Shown here in pieces: positions 50,801-59,594 of a stretch of DNA of 64,000 nucleotides (its first letter is position 1; each line of letters starts with the position of its first letter). This DNA comes from Bradysia coprophila (Eukaryota > Arthropoda > Insecta > Diptera > Sciaridae): positions 9,226,501 through 9,290,500 of the forward strand of contig NW_023503608.1 of NCBI RefSeq assembly GCF_014529535.1, in the 5' to 3' direction. The notes below the pieces were generated by a model. It saw only the letters and a list, made by a program, of their open reading frames with translations. It was not told the origin of the DNA and made no database searches. Both the position numbers and the translations under genes were made by a program.

Positions 50801-53800
50801 TTGATGAACGAGGTAAGTATATGTTTACGCAGCGAGCTTTTATCTATTTTCATTTTTTGTGTCGTAGTAACTGAATGGGTATTTCAAAAGATAATTTTTA
50901 TACAATGGACAGATTCACGTGTCATTTCTACAACTTCAGTAGTAAATTGCGTCTCTCAATAGAATGAGATATTTTTTATGTTGCACTGTAGGGGTTGTCC
51001 ATAATACGTAAAATAATTAGAGATTGAATAATTTGCTATGTCAGGCCTGGATTTCCAAGAAATTTTTGATTTACAGGTTTACATGCTTGTGTGACAACAC
51101 TGTATGGATTTTATTGTATTGTGTACCTACACTTAAATCCGCCAAAACATCTTCCATTTATTGGTTTTTGTCTAAGAATTGAAATTTCCCGTATTTGGTT
51201 CACTAACTCAGAACCAAGACCATCTGTTAACCTAAAGAATATAAAGAGTTGCATCGGTTTTTAAATTTGTAGAATTTTGTCGTGATTTCGTTTCCATGTA
51301 ACGTAACATTATACAAACGATTGTAACCGGTAATTGTAACCGGTAAAATACCGGAAGAATTAAATACCCTTAATACCTTTAATCGTTAACATTACTTTAA
51401 TTGCACACTTGAAACTTTATGCAGAAAGAAATTCAACGCATTTGATCCCCTCTCAGGAAGGCATGTGATGTTTAGAGATGGTAAAATAGTAAAAAGGTAT
51501 CAGAGAGTTGCCGAAAAAGTAAGTTTAAATTAGAGATTTGTCCTCCTGCATGCTTGCAGAAAATACATAGTAAGGCTGTTCCAAAATACTGAATACAATA
51601 GAAAATTACTTCTTTATCGATGTAAACTGCACTAAAATTACCATCATCGAAGTGTTTCTTAAGTTAAAGGCAAACAGCAAGGCTTACGACACATGTCGCG
51701 GCACTTTTTCGAAATTGATATAAATTATGCTAGGAAATGTGTAATGTTCTAATTAAGGTTCTAACATTTACTAGAGCATCAAATGAGCTTTCGGTGTAAG
51801 GTCTTTCATACAATGTTTGGACTTTTGTGTCTCATACGATGTGAACTTAGGAAAGTTTTTTCAATACTTCATAAGCCGTACAACATGTATGTGACGACGG
51901 TGTTTTGATTCTTCTAAAGATACGAAGTGCAATGTATCTATATTTGTTGAAGTTATTAAACCAAAAGATGAACCGATCATCATTAAATTGATTAACATCG
52001 AATAATAAATCATCATTAAAGTGGTCAAACGTACCTTAATTTCGTACGACATTGCTGCCTGTCTAATGGCATGGGTTCGTTGTTGATGTGATGAATGCGT
52101 TTAGCATTCGATGTTAACCAATTTATTGATGATCGGTTCATCTTTTGGTTTAACAACTTCAACTTCGTATCTATAGAAGAATCAAAACACCGTCGTCACA
52201 TACATGTTGTACGGCTAATGAAGGTTTGACAAAACTTTCCTAAGTTCGCATCGTATGAGACACAAAAGTCCAAACTTTGTTTAGCTTTTGTGGTGGCTTA
52301 TCCACAGACCGCCACGAGTCTGCAAGGATAGTGATAAATTGGAATTTCATTTCGATCATGATTCGCTATACTTGTTCTTGTGCAAATTGAAATAGTGTTC
52401 CTAGAGCATTGTATCAAGTACCACTGTCGCCATGGCCTGATGAGAAATGATATTTTTGAACTGCATATTAATGCAGCCATGTCGAAAGACATATTTAATT
52501 TTCTCACAGATCGAAACAGTGGTCAAACGTACCTTAATTTCATACAATATAAATCTACAGGATTTTTACCGGTACTTTTTTTAAAGGACGGTATGATATT
52601 GCAATCCCTAGTTGCCCTCAATCGGGCTTCAACCAGCCTAAGAAATTTCCTACAATCAGTAGTCCAAAATAGGCATCAGCTACTTTAAAAAAGCAAAACA
52701 TAAACAGAACCCAAGAGTTAAATTGCTTTCTTGTAAAAAAATTATTCTGCTTTGATCTGCGCGCATATGTGTTGTCTGGTGTGTCAATGGAAAGTATCGA
52801 ACATTGTTAATGTAAAGTTCCAATATCAGTTCTTAAAATTACCTTGCTGATACAAATTTAGCTAAAACGATTTTCATGTTTCTTATCAATCCATGAACTC
52901 TATTATTATCACAACATAAAATTACATTGATTGCATCCTGCTTTCGGTTGGCAATACGAACACAAACTGGGCTGAACTCAAAATGATTTGAAGGTGGAAA
53001 GATAGACGCTTTGCGTCCTAATATCCTTGGTTTCATTTGTATGACAACGTTGACTGAGCGAATTAATTGACCTCATGACATTCAGTGGAGAAAGAAACAT
53101 AAGTTAAAAGAAAATATGCGATGACGGTGGTTGGATGACCAAAAACTTACTAATATATCATTTTTTGTTGAATTTAACCCAATTATCGGCAAATAGCAGT
53201 TTTACTGAAATGATGAATTTAAATATTTTTTGATATACAGTGAACGACATCTCAAATTTTCTGTCAAATTTTTCTGAGAATTTTATTGTCATTGCAAATT
53301 CACAATGACATTCTCTGAAAAAAATGACAGTGAGACATTTGAGATGTCGTTCACTGTATATTGTTGTCCACATCCTCATTATCGCAATAGACCGGACAAA
53401 GGAAAATGGCAAAATCAACAAGAAAGTCAAATAAAATCGGCATGTCATGTCATTAGCTCCGGTTTGTCCTCGAATCACGACACGAAAACATGTTCCATTT
53501 ATGCCATGTAACATTTGTCCCATTGTCTTCTCCTAAATACGAAATTCCCTAGATTAACATTCTTATCGACCCACTCAACACTTTCACACGTAACGACAAA
53601 ATTGTATGAATGGAAGACATAATTGCGATGATCTTGTAAATCAGCAGATTATCTAATTATTAATGATTCTAATAGTCATTTAAGATTGAGGATATTTAAC
53701 AACATTTAAGTAATCTTATCACCAGCCACTTGAAATGCTGGAGCAGCTTAGTATATAATAGAAGGCACAACACCTTCTGCAGTATTAATTTACTGACAAC

Positions 53801-56800
53801 AGTGAATCAAGCAAAATGAAGACAGCTATCGCTTTAATTCTATTCGTTGCGGGACTTGCAACCGTTGAGCCACATGGCTTCGTCCGAACTCCTTTGTCCA
53901 GAACATCCATTTTCCGTGAACCAAGCTGGGGTGCACAACAGCCCTTCTGGTGGGACGACACTGGCGTTTGGTGCGGTAATGTTCAGCAAGATCAGCAATA
54001 CAGCACTTGCGGCCGTTGCGGAGATGCTCCAGGAAACTCTCATGCTGCTCAAGGTGGCAGATACGACAAAGGAATTGTAACTGGAACCTACAATGCCGGC
54101 CAAGTGAGTTTCTGCATTAATGAAAATTGAAGTAGATTTGTTCGTACTATCAAACGAGGCTCACAATTTTATTGTTTTACTGAATAGATCGTCGACGTCA
54201 CAGTCGAATTCACTGCCAACCACCGTGGTCACTTTGAATTTGACTTGTGCCCACAAGTGACTGAAACCAACACTTGCTTCCAAAGTCTCAACATTGTGGG
54301 AGGTGGCAGGGAAATCCGCAATGGAAACAGAATGTGCTCAGGTGGAGATCATCAGAACGGTCCAGTTGTTGCCCGCGTTCAACTCCCAGCTGGAGTCAGA
54401 TGTACCAGATGCACACTCAGATGGACATACAGAACCTCATATCCACCAGGTTAGATTTCGAGAATTTACAGATTAGTCAATTTTACTAAATTACTATCTT
54501 CCAATCAGCACCCGATGCATGCTTCCAACCGAACCCTACTCAAACCTTCAGAAACTGCGTTGACATCAGAATCAACTAGATTATAATTTGTTGTTGACTG
54601 TACGATGTATAATATAACCAAATAAAGCAAACCAAGCAAATTAAAAAAAAGCGTTTGTTGTTTGTGTTTAGGTTTTCTCTTATTTATCAGGACAAATTCA
54701 ATTTGATGAAGAAATTTGACAACTGTTGACCTTTACCCCTATTCAAGTTGAATCTTTTGTTCGAATCTTTGCATCAAAATACCATAGTGAAAAGCATATG
54801 ATATTTACATATTTCTCTTTATCATCGACAGCAGCGTTGCCAACTGATGATGGACAATAAACAGTCTTAAAGCTTACTTATTCAATGTACAATCAGAATC
54901 AACCGGTTTCAAAAATTAAAATCATCTTTACAATCAATGATGAACCTGACAGAACTTTAAAGAAAATGAACAATTAATTCAAAGAGCCTTAAGTGTTAGG
55001 TAATAAGACTCGGAACAGGTCAGCTCAATCTCAAAACTGACTAAAGATTGACCAGATCTAAACTCGATCTGAAGCCTAATTTTATATTTTTGATCTGACC
55101 TGAATTAACGTGAAACCTGACTTTACCTTAAAAAGGAAAACTGACCTGATCTGACACGTTTTCAGGATAATGTACTATTTTTCTAAAAATTTCCATTTTA
55201 CATTCATAGGTCAGGTCAGGTCAAACCAAATAAGTTCTGATGAATTCAGGTCAGATCTGGTGTAGGTTTTTGAACTTACGAAATTCAGATCAGATGAGGG
55301 TTAAATGTAGTTTCAGGTTCAGATCAACTTGACCTGTTCCGTTCCTTACAGATACATAAAATACTCACGAAAACTTTCGATTCTGATCGCAGAGACTACT
55401 GTTTCAATAAATGTAAAAAATTTGCTTACACCAAAGAACATTGTTTATGGAAACATTGAAAAATAACAAGAAAAAAATCAATTCACACGACCATACGTTG
55501 TATTTCTGCCTAACAAAATAAATACAGGCATGGTCATTAAAATCTTGTAAAAAAAACGTTTCTTATAAGGGGCTTCCGGTGATTCAAAGCACGGTGTGAA
55601 AAATGACATTGTTTTAATTTCGAAAAAGACTTTGCTGTACACACTAGAAGACAATAACATGGAACGCATTAGTTTAACAATTAATTGACAAAATGACTGG
55701 GTTACAAGAAACCGTATGTCTTGGTTAAACATTTAAAAATAAAGACGATCGAAAGACACCAGTAATACGAACGTGTTCACAAGATGAGTTACAACTTGGT
55801 TGAATCATTATAGGTAGGTTGTGTCGTTTTTTCGACCGAATTAAATCGCCTGGATTATTTAATGTATTTATTAACGTTGCATTCGGCCCCGATTACCGTT
55901 CATCTTCACAGCTTTAATTGAATACAGTCTAGCCTAATATTTATTGTAAATAAAAAAAATCACGTCAACGTACTACGCTTCTCATACACCTTGTTGTGTA
56001 TTCTTGTTATTCAACGTACGTTAACTGAATTATCTTAAAAAATTGCACTGACTTACACCAGACTGTTTGTTTTGTATTAGATTTGTTATTGCTTATAAGA
56101 TCACCTGTTCAGGTGTTTTATTCGTAAAGAAAATGTAGAAATTATAGAAGCTCGATATTACGTGCTCTGCATCTTTCTGTAAAATTGATTGCATTATAAG
56201 CCTTCGTGTAATATTTTTTTCCCATTTTATCATGCATACGAATTGGATATTTTATTTTCGGTCAATCGCGGTCGATTAAAAATTCAAATATATTCAAAAC
56301 ACACATTTTGTCTGAACTGGTTCCTCTAATGACCGACCGTATAAATAAATGTTCGTTGATTTTTCTCTGGTCTTTTGGAATTTCATAATTTAACCACAAA
56401 TTTGAATGAACCGATGTTTACGTAGCAGAAATGTTATAAAACTTTTGGAGCAGGTCAAATTTTGAGTTAGAAATTGGTTTTGTTTGGCGATATTCAATGT
56501 ACAAATTCGAAATTGCAAAACTTTTTTCAAATGCACGGTGTATATTGATTTTTGATGGCTTTTATTGTATTGGAAGCTTTTGTTTAAATATGAAAAAGAT
56601 GTTTAGACCCTGTAACAAGCATGCATATTGTCTAGCTTTGTTGTAGCGAATTTTTATTATCACACCAAAACATCACACTATGTACATTTGAAACGTACAG
56701 TAAGTGTCAGACAGGCTATGACGTCTAATGGTATCGCGGAATCTGGCACACAGTGCCGACACAACGCACTCTACAACTACGTAAAAAAGGTCAACTCGCA

Positions 56801-59594
56801 GACATAATTTTAATGTGGCAAATGCTTCATAGCCCTGTGATCGACTTAATGACTCCTTTTACAAAATTTTGGAATCGAAAAATCGTGTGCGGCTTTCTCT
56901 TTTAACGTAGTTGAAAAACGCGTAATTTTGGCACCGAGTGTGCCAGATTACCCCATGCCCGTTTAATTGTCAATTTAAGAGTAGATCGAAGCTAATTAAT
57001 AATTCGTAATGATACAATCATGTCATCTGGTTCTTCCTTTGTGTGCCTTTTAAGCACACAAAAAAAAACAAAGTTTTCACTGGATTTGGGAACCGGGTAC
57101 CTCTCACAGGCCAAGCTAAGACTTTCCTGTCGGGCTAAGGAACCGTTGAGAGAATAGAAATAAATTTCGACCAAGGTTTTGTTAACGGTTGAAAAGTAAA
57201 GTGAACCATTCATTGGCACAGCGGTGCTTTTTAAGTTTCAGATTCGACGTAATCAAAATGTAATGGTAGATTATGCACCTCTGTCCCCTACCGAGCCAAA
57301 GGCGTAGTACATAAACCAAATCGTAAAAATAAGCATTTATCTATCTAGAACGATAATCTCGAGCTTATCTCTCTAGGGAGTTTTTACTTATCTCGATATA
57401 TCTGTTCTCGGCAGATAAAATATGATATGCACCTATTGCCAGACTGTTATTTTGACGTGTAGGCATTATGGCCCACGCCTTCGGCAAGGGCAATAATATC
57501 CTACACGACAAAATATCAATCTTGGCAACAGGTGCATAATATATATTAGTACAGAGGTGCATACGCTTTTTTATCTGCCAAGAACAGATATGTCGAAATA
57601 AACAAATATGCCCTAGGGGGATAATATCGATATTATTGTTCTAGACAGATAAAGATAAGAAACGTTGAACTTCTAAATTTCATATTTAAATTTTTCCTTT
57701 CTCATCAAAAATGTAATTTCAAATCGAAGTTGGCAAAATCTATAAAAAATAACGTTGATGTTAAGACCTGACACGATGCTATGATTTTTTCAAACAATTG
57801 AGAGCTTCGTGTCTGAGACGACGTGTCAGTTATTAACCTCAACTGTGAAATGGCAGTTTTCTGCCAGCAAATAATGTTTCCTACTTCCTACGTCTGTTAT
57901 GCTTTAAGTTTGCAGTCACATTTAAACCTAACTGGTAATGCTGGTAATGGTAGAAAAACTAGCTGGAAATTACACGAGCAACCTTTCATTTATCAATCAC
58001 CTTGATCGGCCTCGTGAGATCGAAGGTGTTAATTCGTGATATGGCTGGCTGAACCTCTGCGTATCAGTTTCGAATCAAAGCCGCGTCAGATTACTTTGTT
58101 AACATTTTCATTTAATTTTTTTAAATCTAAATTCAACCAATAAACGATATAGTTGCCTAAGAGAATAATTGAAAAAAGGTATCCAAGCGGGATGAGGTCA
58201 AATTGGGTCAAATATAGAAATCACTATGGCAATTCCAACATGATAAGTACGGATTAAATGGACAACAATGTGCGAATAAAGTGTAGAATAAAACTCCCAA
58301 AAACGAGATAATACCAATGGTTTACTCATCCGTAAATTGTACATATAAAACGTACTTTCTGTGCGTTACTCGTAGAAATTGGGCGATTTTAATGTACATC
58401 CAAAATTTCATCTATGGCCGCGTGAAAAGTTAATTCGGTGTATTAGGCGAATGTATGACTCTGACTCCTTCTAAGTGGAAGAAATTGGTTGCGTTGGTTG
58501 ACTTAACAAACAAAAATAACGGGATTTAAGATTCCACTTTCAACCTGAATGAACCCGAAATCTATCACTTCAATTTTGTTAGATACATGTCCAGGTTTAG
58601 GTTAGCAAGCAACAGACTAAAACTGATTTTCAGGTCCAGTTCATTCAGATTGAACAAGAATTTTTTTTTCTCAGCTCAGGCTCATGACAGACCAATATCG
58701 ACCTGGTCCGAGTTTGACACAGCCCCCGCAACAACAAATAAAATTTGAAAACTTGTTTTACTTGATAGACTAAATAATAGGCTTTCAATTCCTAGATGTC
58801 CTTCTGTCACTTTCGAAATTGACGTAAACCTGCCTTTCCGGCTTAATTAAAATCCTGAAGGTTATGTATAGACCTTCCAAAGAAGAACCCGGAAAGAGTC
58901 ATAAACAATGGGCTCACCATATCATATACTGATACCCAATTGACTCAAGACACGTGTGGAAATGAAAAACCACTTACCGATGTTTCAGTCTCAAAACCTT
59001 GACGATATCGGTGGATAATCTGGTCTCGATGTAGTAATCCATTTTGCCTTTATCATCTTCCAGCGTGCTGCCATCGTCGACTAATATCACTTCTCTTAGG
59101 ATTCTTCGATCGCACGTATTGAGAACACTATGAATCGTTCTTAGAATAACCGAATACGGTTCATTATAAAATATGATCACAACACTGGTAGTTGGTAAAC
59201 TATTCAAATCATAAATTCGATTTTTACAAAGTGGATTTCTAGCATCCGGCGTTGTACGATTATAGCTTAAATGTTCACTAAGCTCTTCATTTAGAGCGAT
59301 CTTGGCCAGTTGCTGTTCACCAATCTCTTTACTTTTGCCAGTCAACGTGACGGCTTTGCCATCATTACCTAATTTTGGTACTTGTTTAGCAATGTCCATG
59401 CGAATCTCTTGCTCATAGTTGCTGTCAAATTTCCGAACGTCAATATGTGGTTCATAATGACTGTCTTTATCAACCACATTGTTTTCATTTGCACCAATGT
59501 ATTTAAAGTAAAATAACAGGCAAATCAAGAATATTAATAAAAAGGTTATTTTTGCGTAAAACGATCGACGCATACTAAAGCGACGTAGAAACAT
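38844..59594 (-). CDS. Polypeptide N-acetylgalactosaminyltransferase (GT27, ricin-lectin tail)
   Basis: Golgi type II membrane enzyme that starts mucin-type O-glycosylation by moving GalNAc from UDP-GalNAc to Ser/Thr. Exons in transcript order: 58978-59594, 40419-40632, 40161-40343, 39861-39915, 39729-39798, 39559-39664, 39362-39498, 39119-39295, 38844-39051 (588 aa, usual length). The start is the first ATG after an in-frame TAA; a single membrane segment (about residues 14-32) follows a short basic tail. Catalytic-domain markers are [28 protein letters not shown], the Mn-binding DxH in [30 protein letters not shown], and the acceptor-side block [17 protein letters not shown] with [10 protein letters not shown]. 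The C-terminal ricin-type domain (from about 465) has [14 protein letters not shown] and GTQQW. Intron 1 is 18.3 kb and holds two other genes. Which pgant paralogue this is cannot be told without a tree. Confidence 0.94.
41270..41900 (+). pseudogene. Broken copy of the AA15-like LPMO gene
   Basis: Aligns along its length with the intact LPMO gene at 53816-54579 in the same strand and order, including both introns. Segment 1 (about 41275-41475) retains GGTGCGGAGATGCTCGAGG and TGCTCAAGGTGGCAGATA; segment 2 (about 41548-41812) starts at ATTATCGACGTCACAG; segment 3 (about 41825-41885) retains CCTTCAGAAACTGCATCGAC. No start ATG or signal peptide is left in place, part of exon 1 (the FWWDD region) is missing, and there are in-frame stops and frameshifts. 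The retained intron positions show a DNA-level duplication, not retrocopying. Confidence 0.9.
42911..43062. mobile_element. Miniature element with CAACGCACTTCAA ends
   Basis: Starts CAACGCACTTCAAACAAAAG and ends TTTTGCTTGAAGTGCGTTG. Flanks TTCATAG and TTTATAG differ at one base. The first inner block (GTACCACTC/GAATAGGGTACTGAAACTTG type) is found again, reversed, at about 60855-60912, a second family member or fragment. Confidence 0.75.
43271..43420. repeat. 150-bp foldback upstream of the SLC22 gene
   Basis: TTAGAGAGATTGCGATTGTC at the left mirrors GGAAATCGCAATCTCTCTA at the right. Inner arms around AACTTCTCCATA / TATGGAGAGT close the hairpin. Confidence 0.75.
43790..47593 (+). CDS. SLC22-type organic cation/anion transporter (MFS)
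   Basis: Twelve-segment major-facilitator transporter of the organic cation/carnitine/anion group; the substrate cannot be read from sequence. Exons: 43790-43986, 44569-44809, 45145-45403, 45933-46101, 46606-47048, 47186-47367, 47453-47593 (543 aa, normal for SLC22). TM1 is followed by a large extracellular loop beginning DHRCQLP with several Cys and N-glycosylation sites. The MFS loop 2-3 signature is [17 protein letters not shown]22 markers are [18 protein letters not shown] after TM6, [12 protein letters not shown] and [17 protein letters not shown]. The last block is [19 protein letters not shown]. The stop TAA overlaps a possible donor (AC|GTAAGA), so a further short exon is conceivable, though no downstream frame convinces. 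The gene lies wholly in intron 1 of the GalNAc-transferase, on the opposite strand. Confidence 0.92.
44881..45070. mobile_element. TA-flanked MITE, 190 bp, in SLC22 intron 2
   Basis: Arms CACAGTTCGTGCAAAAAGCA, TGCAAAATGATTGCTAAATA, TGACGGAAAAT and TTTGCAAGCACGG... are inverted in the right half, which ends TTTTGCAAGAACTGTG. TA on both sides (44879-44880, 45071-45072). It occupies most of the 335-bp intron. Confidence 0.85.
45453..45592. mobile_element. Short TGCCGGCCTGGCTC-ended element in SLC22 intron 3
   Basis: GTGCCGGCCTGGCTC at the left is inverted as GAGCCAGTCCGGCA at the right, with CGAAGGGCCTT repeated inside. Its right end was later carried into the 195-bp tandem duplication that follows. 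Confidence 0.6.
45547..45934. repeat. 195-bp tandem duplication abutting the exon 4 acceptor
   Basis: Copy 1 (45547-45741) and copy 2 (45742-45934) are nearly identical. Copy 2 ends in the real acceptor (ATTTTTTAACAG then GAATGG, exon at 45933). Copy 1 carries the same tract with one change (ATTTTTTATCAG then GATCAT), so a duplicate acceptor survives 193 bp upstream. Using it would insert intron sequence with early stops. Confidence 0.88.
50761..50812 (+). other. Possible orphan first coding exon
   Basis: ATG opens a 17-codon frame ([17 protein letters not shown]) that ends in a strong donor, G|GTAAGT. Base use is less AT-rich than the surroundings. I could not find a continuing exon with recognisable sequence before the LPMO gene, which has its own start and promoter. 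It may be chance. Confidence 0.2.
51813..52279. repeat. 467-bp foldback element
   Basis: CAATGTTTGGACTTTTGTGT + CTCATACGATGTGAACTTAG at the left mirrors CTAAGTTCGCATCGTATGAG + ACACAAAAGTCCAAACTTTG at the right. Arms continue inward through GTACAACATGTATGTGACGA and GGTGTTTTGATTCTTCT to AAATTGATTAACATCGAAT. Inner sequence AGTGGTCAAACGTACCTTAA is repeated directly at about 52518-52537. Confidence 0.85.
53238..53356. mobile_element. Tc1/mariner-like MITE, 119 bp, TA flanks
   Basis: CAGTGAACGACATCTCAAAT at the left mirrors ACATTTGAGATGTCGTTCACTG at the right (quoted only in part as ATTTGAGATGTCGTTCACTG). Inner arms TGACATTCTCTGA / TTCTGAGAATTTTATTGTCA also pair. TA on both sides (53236-53237, 53357-53358). 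Confidence 0.85.
53715..53759 (+). promoter_or_regulatory. LPMO promoter: GATA site and TATA box
   Basis: CTTATCA (53715-53721), the reverse of the GATA-factor site TGATAAG, lies about 35 bp before TATATAAT (53752-53759). The TATA box is about 57 bp before the LPMO ATG, leaving room for a short 5' UTR. GATA sites of this form are typical of insect gut promoters, so midgut expression is a reasonable inference. Confidence 0.55.
53816..54579 (+). CDS. Secreted lytic polysaccharide monooxygenase (AA15-like, chitin-binding type-4)
   Basis: Copper enzyme that oxidatively cleaves glycosidic bonds in chitin or cellulose outside the cell. Exons: 53816-54103, 54188-54449, 54509-54579 (206 aa). Residues 1-19 form a signal peptide; cleavage exposes His20, the obligatory N-terminal copper ligand, followed by [15 protein letters not shown]. 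The second ligand is probably His108 in [13 protein letters not shown], at about mature position 89, close to the position in characterised insect AA15. Cys-rich blocks [47 protein letters not shown] and [20 protein letters not shown] suggest disulphides. There is no C-terminal carbohydrate-binding module. AATAAA at 54621. The gene sits in intron 1 of the GalNAc-transferase on the opposite strand; a decayed duplicate lies 12 kb upstream. Confidence 0.93.
54621..54626 (+). terminator. LPMO polyadenylation signal
   Basis: AATAAA 42 bases after the LPMO stop codon, followed by an AT-rich stretch and GTTTGTTGTTTGTGTTT. Confidence 0.7.
55003..55350. repeat. TCAGGT-rich dispersed element, copy 2
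   Basis: ATAAGACTCGGAACAGGTCA at the left and GACCTGTTCCGTTCCTTA at the right form the same inverted ends as the copy at 2291-2601. The interior is again dense in GACCTGA / TCAGGTC words (for example GGTCAGGTCAGGTCAAACC). Confidence 0.7.
56739..56951. mobile_element. Foldback element with AATCTGGCAC ends
   Basis: AATCTGGCACACAGTGCCGA and CTCTACAACTACGT at the left mirror AACGTAGTTG and GGCACCGAGTGTGCCAGATT at the right. No target duplication recognised. Confidence 0.7.
57334..57660. mobile_element. Long foldback element, about 325 bp
   Basis: Left blocks CTATCTAGAACGATAATCTC, CTCTAGGGAG, ATATCTGTTCTCGGCAGATA, GCACCTATTGCC and GACGTGTAGG appear in inverse order and orientation on the right (CCTACACGACAAAATATCAA, GGCAACAGGTGC, TATCTGCCAAGAACAGATAT, CCCTAGGGGG, TTGTTCTAGACAGATAAAG). 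Confidence 0.8.
58556..58720. repeat. TCAGGT-rich dispersed element, diverged third copy
   Basis: Contains CAGGTTTAGGTTAGC, TTTTCAGGTCCAGTTCATTC and ends CGACCTGGTCCGAGTTTG, which resembles the terminal GGAACAGGTC of the other two copies. Boundaries are uncertain. Confidence 0.4.

Larger units (their letters stand above)
47594..53815. other. GalNAc-T intron 1, middle part, no firm gene
   Basis: 6.2 kb between the SLC22 and LPMO genes. I recognise no family here. Noted separately are one possible orphan first exon (50761-50812), a 467-bp inverted repeat (51813-52279) with a direct-repeat partner at about 52518-52550, and a TA-flanked MITE (53238-53356). Confidence 0.55.
54580..58977. other. 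GalNAc-T intron 1, distal part, repeats only
   Basis: No coding exon recognised. It contains TCAGGT-rich elements (55003-55350 and about 58556-58720), a foldback at 56739-56951 and another at 57334-57660, listed separately. Confidence 0.6.

Noticed and set aside
52380..52688. Plus-strand 102-codon frame as downstream exon of the orphan exon at 50761
   Set aside because: No in-frame acceptor joins it convincingly and the peptide resembles nothing known.
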